Made by a program: the position numbers and the translations under genes. Below, piece by piece: positions 1 to 8,414 of a stretch of 64,000 nucleotides of DNA. This DNA comes from Streptomyces violaceusniger Tu 4113 (lineage in GTDB: Bacteria > Actinomycetota > Actinomycetes > Streptomycetales > Streptomycetaceae). The DNA lies in contig NC_015957.1 of the NCBI RefSeq assembly GCF_000147815.2, positions 2,914,001 to 2,978,000 on the forward strand. The letters are read 5' to 3'. Positions within the stretch are counted from its first letter, which is position 1. Every line of letters starts with the position of its first letter. The notes beneath the pieces were generated by a model. That model searched no databases. It was not told the origin of the DNA and saw nothing but the letters and a program-made list of their open reading frames with translations.

Positions 1-57
1 TCGCGATCCCCTCCAACCCCCATCGGCCCGCTCGATCCGGCCATCTTTCCGCCGGGG

Positions 58-816
58 TCATCCGGCCGGTGGGGTCCAGCGGAAGCGCGGGGTGCGGCGT
101 TCCAGGAAGGCGGCGATGCCCTCGCCGGCCTCCTCGCTGTGCCGTGCCTGTTCCCGCCAGTACGCCGCCCGGTCCGGCTCGACGGGCCCGGCCGCGAACT
201 CCTTGGCCGCCGCCTGGGTGAGCTGTGACCGCGAGACCAGCGACCGCGTGAACTCCGCCACCCGCTTGTCGAGTCCGCCCGCCGGCAGCACCTCGTCCAC
301 CAGCCCGGTGCGCAGCGCCCGTTCGGCGTCGATCAGTTCGCCCGAGAACAGCAGGAATTTGGCGGTGGCCGGTCCCACCAGCTCGACCAGCCGGCGGGTC
401 GAGCTGGGGGCGTAGACGATGCCCAGCTTGGCCGGGGTGATCCCGAAGCGGGCGTCCTCCTCGGCGAACCGCAGATCGCAGGCGGCCGCGAGCTGGCAGC
501 CGCCGCCCACGCAGTAGCCGCGTACCGCGGCCAGGGTCGGCTTGGGGAAGGCGGCCAGCGCCTCCTCGGCGGGCAGCGCGAGCCCGGTGGACTCCTCGTA
601 CGTGGCGCTCAGCGAGCCGATGTCGGCGCCCGCGCAGAAGGTGTCGCCCTCGCCGGTGAGCACCAGCGCCCGGACGGCGGGGTCGGCGGCGAGCCGGGTC
701 AGCAGCGGGGGCAGCGCGCGCCACATCCCGGGGGTCATCGCATTGCGCTTGGCGGGATGGCGGATGACGACGGTCGCTATGCCGTCGGCGACCTCGTGCT
801 CCAGACAGGGCTCCAT
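58..816 (-). CDS. enoyl-CoA hydratase/isomerase family protein
   Basis: The protein is 252 residues long and has the crotonase fold. An oxyanion-hole segment (GEGDTFCAGADIG) and a second conserved stretch (RGYCVGGGCQLAAACDLRF) are visible. Members hydrate or isomerise acyl-CoA thioesters in the cytoplasm; the exact substrate cannot be read from sequence. I start it at the ATG at 816 (MEPCLEHEV). The frame stays open to 1056, but that extension is a Pro/Arg/Ala repeat encoded by a 22-bp tandem repeat and is unlike any crotonase. The gene is monocistronic as far as can be seen. It faces the ATPase gene at 1168 across a repeat-filled divergent gap. Confidence 0.88.
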   Translation of the reverse strand: MEPCLEHEVADGIATVVIRHPAKRNAMTPGMWRALPPLLTRLAADPAVRALVLTGEGDTFCAGADIGSLSATYEESTGLALPAEEALAAFPKPTLAAVRGYCVGGGCQLAAACDLRFAEEDARFGITPAKLGIVYAPSSTRRLVELVGPATAKFLLFSGELIDAERALRTGLVDEVLPAGGLDKRVAEFTRSLVSRSQLTQAAAKEFAAGPVEPDRAAYWREQARHSEEAGEGIAAFLERRTPRFRWTPPAG

Positions 817-1167
817 GTGGCGGATCGTATCCGGGCCGCGCGGGGGCGCCTTCGACGGCATCCGGGCCGGAGCGGAGCCGGGGCGGGACAGGCGCGGGGC
901 CGGGGCGGGACAGGCGCGGGGCCGGGGCGGGACAGGCGCGGGGCCGGGGCGGGACAGGCGCGGGGCCGGGGCATTCGGGGCGGTCACGGCAGAGTTACCA
1001 TGGTCGGAACCCTGGCGAGCAGGAACAGTCGAGCGCGTGACCGTGGCATACGCCAACGATCAAAAACGCTCGATAAGCGTCAAGTTGTGCGTACTCCATC
1101 GGTCCGTACCAGCGCTTCTCAACACTCGGTATGAGAGGTCGGGCGCGGCGAGGGGTGGGTATCGGAC
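817..1167. other. divergent intergenic region
   Basis: This 351-bp gap separates the minus-strand enoyl-CoA hydratase gene from the plus-strand ATPase gene. It holds the 22-bp tandem repeat (878-972). It then holds a less GC-rich stretch around 1050-1100 that is the natural place for promoters. I see no RNA gene or convincing small ORF in it. Confidence 0.6.
878..972. repeat. 22-bp tandem repeat, 4.3 copies
   Basis: Four exact copies of a 22-bp unit (CCGGGGCGGGACAGGCGCGG plus GG) and a 7-nt partial copy lie directly upstream of the enoyl-CoA hydratase start. The unit length is not a multiple of three. It keeps frames open on both strands and creates a false N-terminal extension for the hydratase. 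Confidence 0.9.
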
Positions 1168-1674
1168 ATGGAGATCCTCGGGAGAGTCCCCTCCGAAGTG
1201 GGACACGCCCCACCACCCGCCCCACCACCGGCCGCCTACGAGGGTACGTGGCGGTTCACCGCACCGGCCCTGGACTCCTCCGTGCCCCAGGCCCGGCACG
1301 CGGTGCGCGATCTGCTGGCCCATCAGCGGGTGCCGGTCGACGACGAACTGGTGGAGAGTCTGCTTCTGATCGTCTCCGAGCTGGTCACCAACGCCGTACG
1401 GCATGCCGCACTGCTCTCCCCCGAGCTCGCCGTCGAGGTCTCCCTGAGCCGGGACTGGGTCCGGATCGCCGTCGAGGACAACCACCCCTACCGGCCGGTC
1501 GCGCTGATGGCGGACCAGGGCGGGACCGGCGGGCGTGGACTGCTGCTGGTGACGGCGATCACGGAGGCGGCGGGCGGGGTCTACGACGTCGACCACACGG
1601 CGAGCGGCGGCAAGATCGTCTGGGCCGCCCTTCCGCTGCCCGGCGCGGCTACCAGCCGGCCGCCGTCCCGGTGA
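1168..1674 (+). CDS. ATP-binding protein, RsbW-like anti-sigma/HATPase_c family
   Basis: This is a 168-residue single-domain GHKL ATPase of the kind that is abundant in Streptomyces. The N-box (ELVTNAVRHA, near residues 71-80) and the glycine-rich lid (GGTGGRGLLLVTAI) are intact, so ATP binding is likely. Family members act as serine kinases or anti-sigma factors in partner-switching regulation. There is no anti-anti-sigma or sigma gene beside it, so its partner is unknown. The ATG start at 1168 lacks a strong ribosome binding site. Its 3' end overlaps the convergent idi gene by 26 bp. Confidence 0.82.
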   Translation: MEILGRVPSEVGHAPPPAPPPAAYEGTWRFTAPALDSSVPQARHAVRDLLAHQRVPVDDELVESLLLIVSELVTNAVRHAALLSPELAVEVSLSRDWVRIAVEDNHPYRPVALMADQGGTGGRGLLLVTAITEAAGGVYDVDHTASGGKIVWAALPLPGAATSRPPSR

Positions 1675-2260
1675 GCTCCCGGACCGCCGGGCGGGCCGCG
1701 TCCAGCACGGTCATGAACCATGCCGAGAACGGTCCCTCGTCGCGCAGCTTCTCCAGCTCATCGGGGGTGACGAAGGCGATCTCGCCGATCTCCTCCGGAT
1801 CCGGGCGCGGGGTCGCCCGCACCAGTCCGGCGAAGAGGTGGTTGTACTCCTGCTCCACCAGGCCCGAGGCGGGGTCGGGGTGGTTGTAGCGGACGGTGCC
1901 CGCCTCCCGCAGCAGCACGGGCGCCACGCCCAGCTCCTCACCGGTGCGCCGGGCGGCGGCCACGAAGGGCGGCTCACCGGGGTAGGGGTGGCCGCAGCAG
2001 GTGTTGGACCAGACCCCGGGGGAGTGGTATTTGCCCAGCGCACGGCGCTGCAGCAGCAGCCGCCCCCGGTCGTCGAAGAGGAAGACGGAGAACGCCCGGT
2101 GCAGCCTGCCGGGCGCGAGATGCGCGGAGAGCTTCTCCGCGGTGCCGATCGTCGTACCGTCCTCGTCGACCAGCTCGAGCATGATCGGGTCTGCGGAACC
2201 GCTCGGCGCGGAGGGCGCGGCGGTCTCGGCGGAGGCGCCGTTGGCAGGTGTGATCGGCAT
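1649..2260 (-). CDS. idi: isopentenyl-diphosphate delta-isomerase, type I
   Basis: This Nudix-fold enzyme interconverts IPP and DMAPP and supplies the allylic primer for prenyl synthases. The protein has 203 residues. The catalytic cysteine motif SNTCCGHPYPGE (Cys88/89) and the catalytic glutamate region EQEYNHLF (Glu136/138) are present. Type I enzymes need Mg2+/Mn2+. The start is set at the ATG at 2260, which has GAGG about 7 nt upstream; in-frame ATGs at 2266 and 2272 are alternatives. It lies about 30 kb from the hopanoid operon, which needs its product. Confidence 0.93.
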   Translation of the reverse strand: MPITPANGASAETAAPSAPSGSADPIMLELVDEDGTTIGTAEKLSAHLAPGRLHRAFSVFLFDDRGRLLLQRRALGKYHSPGVWSNTCCGHPYPGEPPFVAAARRTGEELGVAPVLLREAGTVRYNHPDPASGLVEQEYNHLFAGLVRATPRPDPEEIGEIAFVTPDELEKLRDEGPFSAWFMTVLDAARPAVRELTGTAAGW

Positions 2261-2324
2261 GACCATCCTCATAGTTCCGACTCGTGAACATCCAAGTCTG
2301 CCGCACATGTGCCCCCTGTCTGTG

Positions 2325-3248
2325 TCAGTGGCACAGCTTGGCTTCGTGATCAGCATGCCCACCCGGTTCGAGCTGGAACGTGCAGTGCCCGACGTCGAAG
2401 TGGTCCCCCAGACATCCCTGCAAGGCGTGCAGCATCCGCTCGTGGCCGATCGCGTCCAGAGCCCCGGGGGCGACCACCACATGCGCGGAGAGCACCGGCA
2501 TTCCCGAAGTGATGGTCCACACGTGGAGATCGTGCAGCCCCTCCACCCCGGGCAGGCCGAGGATGTGGGCGCGTACGGCCGCCATGTCGACATTTCGCGG
2601 CGCCGCCTCCAGGAGCACGTTCAGCGTCTCGCGCAGCAGCTTGTACGTCCGCGGGACGATCATGAGGCCGATCACCAGGGAGGCGACGGGGTCGGCCGTC
2701 TGCCAGCCGGTCGCGAGGATGATCCCGGCGGACACCAGCACCGCGACCGAGCCCAGCGCGTCCGCCGCGACCTCCAGGAAGGCGCCCCGGACGTTCAGGC
2801 TCGTGTGCTGGCCGCCCCTGAGCAGGGCCAGCGACACCAGGTTCGCCGCCAGGCCGACGGCGCCGAAGACGATGGTCAGCCCGCCCTCGGTGGCGGCCGG
2901 GGTGAGGAACCGCAGCACCGCCTCGGAGAGGATGTAGCCGCCGACGCCGAACAGCAGCAGACAGTTGCCGAGGGCCGCCAGGATCTCGGCGCGGGCATAG
3001 CCGTAGGTGCGGTGCGGGCTCGGGGGACGGCCCGCGAAGTGGATCGCCAGCAGCGCCATCGCGAGCCCGAGCGCGTCCGTCGCCATATGGCCGGCGTCCG
3101 CGAGCAGGGCGAGGGAGTCGGCGAGCAGACCGCCGATGATCTCCACGGCCATCACCGTGAGCGTGATGGCCAGGGCGATCCGCAGCCGCCACCGGTGGGC
3201 GCCGCCGGCGGTGGTGTGGCCGCGCGCGTGGTCATGACCTGCGCCCAT
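2325..3248 (-). CDS. cation diffusion facilitator family metal transporter (CzcD-like)
   Basis: This is a 307-residue membrane protein that probably exports Zn2+ or a similar divalent metal in exchange for protons. It opens with a His-rich segment (MGAGHDHARGH). Several hydrophobic helices follow, with the metal-site pair DSLALLADAGHMATD in helix 2. A cytoplasmic C-terminal domain contains LHDLHVWTI, typical of the family dimerisation domain, and the tail is again His/Cys-rich (GGHADHEAKLCH). The ATG at 3248 is preceded by GGAGGAGGG. It is transcribed toward idi, with 64 bp between them, and could be read through into it. Confidence 0.92.
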   Translation of the reverse strand: MGAGHDHARGHTTAGGAHRWRLRIALAITLTVMAVEIIGGLLADSLALLADAGHMATDALGLAMALLAIHFAGRPPSPHRTYGYARAEILAALGNCLLLFGVGGYILSEAVLRFLTPAATEGGLTIVFGAVGLAANLVSLALLRGGQHTSLNVRGAFLEVAADALGSVAVLVSAGIILATGWQTADPVASLVIGLMIVPRTYKLLRETLNVLLEAAPRNVDMAAVRAHILGLPGVEGLHDLHVWTITSGMPVLSAHVVVAPGALDAIGHERMLHALQGCLGDHFDVGHCTFQLEPGGHADHEAKLCH

Positions 3249-3334
3249 GTGCGTAGGGCCCTCCTCCCGGCGGCGCGGCCCCCTGCTCCCCAGTGAACTA
3301 CGGCGCCGGGGCGCGGCCGGATCAGCCGCGCCGG

Positions 3335-4065
3335 TGCCCGGTTGGCCGCGCGGATGCCCGGGCAGCGGCACGAGTGCCTGGGCAGCGGCGTCGGTGCCCG
3401 GCCGGCGCCGCCGTGCCTGGTCGGTTGAGGCGGTGCCTGGTCAGTCGGACCAGAGTCCGGTCTGCGGCGCCAGGGCCTGGTGGGCGCCGCCGGTGCCTGG
3501 TTGGCCGCGCGGATGCCTGGGCAGCGGCGTCGGTGCCCGGCCGGCGCCGCCGTGTGTGGTCGGTTGAGGCGGTGCCTGGTCAGTCGGACCAGAGTCCGGT
3601 CTGCGGCGCCAGGGCCTGGTGGGCGCCGCCGGTGCCTGGTTGGCCGCGCGGATGCTCGGGCAGCGGCGTCGGTGCCCGGCCGGCGCCGCCGTGTGTGGTC
3701 GGTTGAGGCGGTGCCTGGTCAGTCGGACCAGAGTCCGGTCTGCGGCGCCAGGGCCTGGTGGGCGCCGCCGGTGCCCGGTTGGCCGCGCGGATGCTCGGGC
3801 AGCGGCGTCGGTGCCCGGCCGGCGCCGCCGTGTGTGGTCGGTTGAGGCGGTGCCTGGTCAGTCGGACCAGAGTCCGGGCAGCGCGGCGCCAGGGCCTGGT
3901 GGGCGCCGCCGGTGCCTGGTTGGCCGCGCGGATGCCCGGGCAGTGGCACGAGTGCTCGGGCAGCGGCATCGGTGCCCGGCCGGCGCCGCCGTGCCTGGTC
4001 GGCTGACGCGGCGCCCGGTCAGCCACGCCAGAGTCCGGGCAGCGCCGCCGGTACCCCCTCAGCCG
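3335..4065. repeat. 139-bp higher-order tandem repeat, about 5 units
   Basis: Units begin at 3335, 3494, 3633, 3772 and 3913, marked by TGCCTGGTTGGCCGCGCGGA or its TGCCCGG variant. The three central spacings are 159, 139 and 139 bp, then 141. Each 139-bp unit is built from seven modules of 18-22 bp (20+20+19+20+22+18+20), most starting with GCCTGG or GCCCGG. The outer units carry a roughly 20-bp module insertion. Frames stay open in both directions, but 139 is not divisible by three and the frame shifts every unit, so I do not call it coding. It fills the gap between the cation efflux gene and galE. Confidence 0.9.
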
Positions 4066-5045
4066 CGCCGGGCCTCGGGGTGGTGCAGGCACCAGCCCTC
4101 CCAGGCCGACTCCACCATCGCGCGCACATCGTGCCGGGCGCTCCAGCCCAGCTCCTTGGCGATCAGTTCGGTGGATCCGACGACCCGGGCCGGATCGCCC
4201 GCACGGCGCGGCCCGACCACGGGGGTGAGCTCCGGGCGGCCGGTGACCTCCCCGATCAGATCGGACATCTCGCGCACCGAGACGCCCTGACCGGTGCCGA
4301 TGTTCACCGTGAGATCGCCCGGCGCCCGCTGCGTGGCCAGCCGGCGGGCCACGGCCAGATGGGCCGAGGCCAGATCCTCGACATGGATGTAGTCGCGGAC
4401 ACAGGTGCCGTCGGGGGTGTCGTAGTCCTCACCGAAGATCCGGGGCGGCTCTCCCTCGGTGATCCGCTCGAACATCATCGGGATGATGTTGAACACTCCG
4501 GTGTCGGCCAGCTCGGGGCGCGTGGCACCCGCCACATTGAAGTAGCGCAGACAGGCCGTGGAGAGGGAGTGGGCCGCGCCCGCCGCTCTGACCAGCCATT
4601 CTCCGGCCAGCTTGGTCTCCCCGTACGGATTGATCGGCAGACACGGGGTGTCCTCGGTGACGAGTTCCACATCGGGCATGCCGTAGACGGCCGCGGAGGA
4701 GGAGAAGAGGAAGCGGCTGACACCGGCCGCGACCGCCGCCTCCAGCAGCACCGTGAGCCCGTGCACATTCTCGCGGTAGTAGCGCAGCGGCTGCTCCACG
4801 GACTCCCCGACCTGCTTCTTCGCCGCGAGATGCACCACACCGGTCACCCGCAGGTCGGCGAGGGTGCGGTCCAGCAGCTCACGGTCCAGGATGGAGCCGC
4901 TGACCAGCGGTACGTCCTCGGGCAGCCGCGCCCGGACCCCGCTGGACAGGTCGTCGAGCACGGCCACGGACTCGCCCGCCTCGGCCATCGCCCGCACGAC
5001 ATGCGACCCGATATATCCGGCACCACCTGTGATCAGCCATGTCAT
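4059..5045 (-). CDS. galE: UDP-glucose 4-epimerase family protein
   Basis: This 328-residue extended short-chain dehydrogenase probably interconverts UDP-glucose and UDP-galactose in the cytoplasm. The NAD-binding motif TGGAGYIGSH lies at the N-terminus. The catalytic YxxxK appears in NPYGETK, and the GalE-like segment DTPDGTCVRDYIHVEDLA is present. Residues that discriminate substrates cannot be fixed by eye, so another UDP-hexose epimerase is possible. The start is the ATG at 5045. It is divergent from the polymer-type operon that follows and may supply sugar nucleotide to it or to galactose metabolism. Confidence 0.88.
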   Translation of the reverse strand: MTWLITGGAGYIGSHVVRAMAEAGESVAVLDDLSSGVRARLPEDVPLVSGSILDRELLDRTLADLRVTGVVHLAAKKQVGESVEQPLRYYRENVHGLTVLLEAAVAAGVSRFLFSSSAAVYGMPDVELVTEDTPCLPINPYGETKLAGEWLVRAAGAAHSLSTACLRYFNVAGATRPELADTGVFNIIPMMFERITEGEPPRIFGEDYDTPDGTCVRDYIHVEDLASAHLAVARRLATQRAPGDLTVNIGTGQGVSVREMSDLIGEVTGRPELTPVVGPRRAGDPARVVGSTELIAKELGWSARHDVRAMVESAWEGWCLHHPEARRG

Positions 5046-5313
5046 GCCCCGCACCCTATCCGTGGCGGGGCGGTCGCCGTTTGTGGAGGACAGCAGCCAT
5101 CCACCATGATGATCCGCGGCACACGGAAGTGGCCGTTCCCCCGATCGTGTGGTGAATGCGCGGTGAACGGCGGCTTCCATCAATCCGATAGCCTCTGCCG
5201 GACGTGCCGCCGGCCCCGTGGGGTCAAGGCGTGCGATGCCCATGGCCCGGAGGGCCCCGGCCAGTGCCATCAGCGGCGCGGCCACCATGTCAGCTGCCAA
5301 GGAGTGAGTTCGT

Positions 5314-7665
5314 CTGTCGACCGCGATTCTCACCGGTGCGCCGGTCGCCGGCTCGTCCCTCGAGGACGGTCTGCGATCGCTGGGCTTCGACGTGCGTACG
5401 GCGACCGACGCCGCCGCGGTCACGGCGGAGCTCACCACCGTCCCGGCGCATGAACGGGTGGCCCTCGTGGACCCCCGCTTCGTCGGCCATGTCCATGCCC
5501 TGCGGCTGGCCCTCACCGACCCCCGCTTCCCCGCTGCCGCGGTGCGCGGCGCGCTCGGCGTCCAGCCCGAAGCCCGTACGGCGCTGATCCGCGCGGTGAC
5601 GGCTACGGCCGCCACCGCGCGGACCTACGGGAACGGAGGTGGGGCGCCCACCGCCGCCCCCGCTCAGGCCCTCGGCTCCGCCGAGAGCCTGGAGCGCGAG
5701 GCCGCGCCAACAGTGGTGCCCGCCACCGTGCCCGACCGGGCGAGCGAGGCGCAGCCGCTCTTCGGCTCGGCCCCGGGCCCCGGCGCGGAGGCCAGGGGCG
5801 GCGACGCGGACCTGCCCGGAGCGGCCGTGGCTTCGGGGGCCGCCGATCGGGCGGACGCCGTCATGCGTGCGCCCGACGCGGCACACGCGTCGGGCGAGTA
5901 CGCCGAAAGCCGGAGCCGGACGCGGCCGTCCGGAGCCGCCACCGCCCTCGGCGCCACCGACTCGCCCACTGCCGCCGCACCCGGCGAGGCCACGCACGGG
6001 GCCTCGCCGGACCGCGCCGCCGCCGCAGGCGTACACGCGGACGCCGTGGCTCCCGGGCCCGCCACGCGGGCCGGTGAGACGGTCGGCGCAGGGCATGCCG
6101 CCGACGGCTTCGCCGCACCGTCGCGGTCCGTGGCCGTGGAGGCGGCCATGCACGGTGTCGCCGACGCCCACTCCAGCGTGGACGACCTCGCCGCCGCCCT
6201 CGACGCCGAAGGCGTCGCCGTCCACCGCCCCGAGCTCGGTGTGCTCGTGGCCGACGTACCCGCGGACGCCGAGGCGCGGGCCGCGGCGTGCGACGCCGTG
6301 GCCGCGGTGGACGACGAGCGGGTGCGGCTGCGGTCCGCCGTGAAGGCGCGGGACGGCTTCTTCACGACGTACTGCATCAGCCCGTACTCCCGCTACATCG
6401 CCCGTTGGTGCGCCCGGCGCGGGCTGACCCCCAATCAGGTCACCACCGCCTCCCTCCTCACCGCCCTCATCGCGGCGGCCTGCGCCGCCACCGGCACCCG
6501 GCCCGGGTTCGTCTCGGCCGGTGTGCTGCTGATCGCCTCGTTCGTGCTCGACTGCACCGACGGACAGCTCGCCCGCTACTCGCTGCAGTACTCCACGCTC
6601 GGCGCCTGGCTGGACGCCACCTTCGACCGGGCCAAGGAGTACGCGTACTACGCGGGCCTCGCCCTCGGTGCCGCCCGCGCCGACGGCGGCAGCGGCGGTG
6701 ATGACGTATGGGCGCTCGCGCTCGGCGCGATGGTGCTCCAGACCTGCCGCCATGTCGTGGACTTCGCCTTCAACGAGGCCAACCACGACGCCACCGGCAA
6801 CACCAGCCCCACCGCCGCCCTCTCCGGCCGCCTCGACAGCGTCGGCTGGACGGTCTGGGTGCGCCGCATGATCGTGCTGCCGATCGGTGAGCGCTGGGCG
6901 ATGATCGCCGTGCTGACCGCGGTCACCACGCCCCGTATCACCTTCTATGTGCTGCTCATCGGCTGTGCGCTGGCCGCCTGCTACACCACCGCCGGCCGGG
7001 TGCTGCGCTCGCTGACCCGCCGCGCGAAGCGCACGGACCGGGCCGCCCACGCCCTCGCCGAGCTCGCGGACTCCGGTCCGCCGGCCGAGCTGGTCGCCAA
7101 GGCCGCGCCCCGCAAGGCGAGTTCGTACCTCGCCCCGCTCTCGGCCGCCCTCGGTGCCGCCGCCGTCCTGGCCGGCACCGCGGCCGCCGATTTCGGCTCC
7201 TGGGTGCCCGTCGGATGCGCCGTGCTCTACGCGGTCCTCGCGGGCGTCGCCGTCGCCGCGCCCCTCAAGGGCCCCCTCGACTGGCTCGTGCCGCCACTCT
7301 TCCGCGCCGCCGAATACGGGACCATCCTGATCCTGGCGGCTTACGCGGAGGTGAACGGCGCTTTGCCCGCTGCTTTCGGGCTGGTTGCGGCAGTCGCCTA
7401 CCATCACTACGACACGGTGTACCGCATCCGCGGCGGCACGGGGGCACCCCCGCGCCGGCTGGTGCGGGCGATCGGCGGGCACGAGGGGCGGACGGTGGTG
7501 GTCACGGCCGCCGCTGCCCTGCTGCACCACCAGAACCAAGGTTTCACCATCGCGTTGACTGCTTTGGCGGCGGTCATCGCGCTGGCGGTGCTCATCGAGA
7601 GCATCCGCTTCTGGGTGTCCTCAGGAGCACCCGCCGTACACGACGAAACAGGAGAACCCGCATGA
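5314..7665 (+). CDS. CDP-alcohol phosphatidyltransferase with large N-terminal region (DUF5941-like)
   Basis: The C-terminal half is a multi-helix membrane protein with a complete CDP-alcohol phosphotransferase motif. It reads DCTDGQLAR, then eight residues, then GAWLDATFD, starting near residue 413. Such enzymes transfer a phosphoalcohol from a CDP-alcohol to an acceptor. The first about 330 residues are Ala/Pro-rich and poorly conserved in appearance; I recall the family as DUF5941. No ATG or GTG exists upstream of the GTG at 5392, yet coding sequence (STAILTG...) continues to 5314. A CTG there has AAGGAG nine nt upstream, after an in-frame stop at 5305. I prefer the CTG start; 5392 is the fallback. 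The gene overlaps the next by 4 bp. Confidence 0.82.
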   Translation: MSTAILTGAPVAGSSLEDGLRSLGFDVRTATDAAAVTAELTTVPAHERVALVDPRFVGHVHALRLALTDPRFPAAAVRGALGVQPEARTALIRAVTATAATARTYGNGGGAPTAAPAQALGSAESLEREAAPTVVPATVPDRASEAQPLFGSAPGPGAEARGGDADLPGAAVASGAADRADAVMRAPDAAHASGEYAESRSRTRPSGAATALGATDSPTAAAPGEATHGASPDRAAAAGVHADAVAPGPATRAGETVGAGHAADGFAAPSRSVAVEAAMHGVADAHSSVDDLAAALDAEGVAVHRPELGVLVADVPADAEARAAACDAVAAVDDERVRLRSAVKARDGFFTTYCISPYSRYIARWCARRGLTPNQVTTASLLTALIAAACAATGTRPGFVSAGVLLIASFVLDCTDGQLARYSLQYSTLGAWLDATFDRAKEYAYYAGLALGAARADGGSGGDDVWALALGAMVLQTCRHVVDFAFNEANHDATGNTSPTAALSGRLDSVGWTVWVRRMIVLPIGERWAMIAVLTAVTTPRITFYVLLIGCALAACYTTAGRVLRSLTRRAKRTDRAAHALAELADSGPPAELVAKAAPRKASSYLAPLSAALGAAAVLAGTAAADFGSWVPVGCAVLYAVLAGVAVAAPLKGPLDWLVPPLFRAAEYGTILILAAYAEVNGALPAAFGLVAAVAYHHYDTVYRIRGGTGAPPRRLVRAIGGHEGRTVVVTAAAALLHHQNQGFTIALTALAAVIALAVLIESIRFWVSSGAPAVHDETGEPA

Positions 7666-8414
7666 TCGGCCTCGTGCTCGCGGCCGGCGCCGGACGGCGT
7701 CTGCGCCCCTACACCGACACGCTTCCCAAGGCCCTGGTGCCAGTGGGACCCGAGGGGAAGGAAGGCGAGCCCACCGTCCTGGACCTGACCCTCGGCAACT
7801 TCGCGGAGATCGGTCTGACCGAGGTCGCCATCGTCGTCGGCTACCGCAAGGAGGCCGTGTACGAGCGCAAGGAGGCCCTGGAGCAGAAGTACGGCCTCAA
7901 GCTCACGCTGATCGACAACGACAAGGCCGAGGAGTGGAACAACGCCTACTCCCTCTGGTGCGCCCGTGACGCGATCCAGCACACCGTGATCCTCGCCAAC
8001 GGCGACACCGTGCACCCGGTCTCCGTCGAGAAGACTCTGCTGGCCGCGCGCGGCAACGGCCAGAAGATCATCCTGGCCCTGGACACGGTCAAGCAGCTCG
8101 CCGACGAGGAGATGAAGGTCGTCGCCGACCCCGACAAGGGCGTCCAGAAGATCACCAAGCTGATGGACCCGGCCGAGGCGACCGGTGAGTACATCGGCGT
8201 CACCCTCATCGAGGGGGAGGCCGCCGCCGATCTCGCGGACGCGCTGAAGGCCACCTTCGAGCGCGACCCCGACCTCTACTACGAGGACGGCTACCAGGAG
8301 CTGGTCAACCGCGGCTTCAAGGTCGACGTGGCTCCGATCGGCGACGTCAAGTGGGTCGAGATCGACAACCACGACGATCTGGCGAAGGGCCGTGACATCG
8401 CGTGCCAGTACTGA
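7662..8414 (+). CDS. sugar/alditol-phosphate nucleotidyltransferase
   Basis: The 250-residue protein begins with the nucleotidyltransferase signature GLVLAAGAGRRLRPYTDTLP followed by KAL, and has the metal-binding-type segment ANGDTVHP. It should couple a nucleoside triphosphate, probably CTP given its partners, to a phosphorylated alcohol or sugar. That would make the CDP-activated donor used by the flanking CDP-alcohol transferases, but the nucleotide preference is inferred from context only. The ATG at 7662 overlaps the previous stop (ATGA) and has GGAG upstream. Its 3' end overlaps the dehydrogenase gene by 13 bp, so the genes are translationally coupled. Confidence 0.87.
   Translation: MIGLVLAAGAGRRLRPYTDTLPKALVPVGPEGKEGEPTVLDLTLGNFAEIGLTEVAIVVGYRKEAVYERKEALEQKYGLKLTLIDNDKAEEWNNAYSLWCARDAIQHTVILANGDTVHPVSVEKTLLAARGNGQKIILALDTVKQLADEEMKVVADPDKGVQKITKLMDPAEATGEYIGVTLIEGEAAADLADALKATFERDPDLYYEDGYQELVNRGFKVDVAPIGDVKWVEIDNHDDLAKGRDIACQY

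Noticed and set aside
3335..4065. Possible CRISPR array
   Set aside because: The repeats are contiguous, with no unique spacers between them, and no cas genes are present.
3247..4290. Several staggered open frames with repeated peptides across the 139-bp repeat
   Set aside because: The unit length shifts frame each copy and the frames are staggered copies of one another, with no ribosome binding sites. It is better explained as non-coding tandem repeat.
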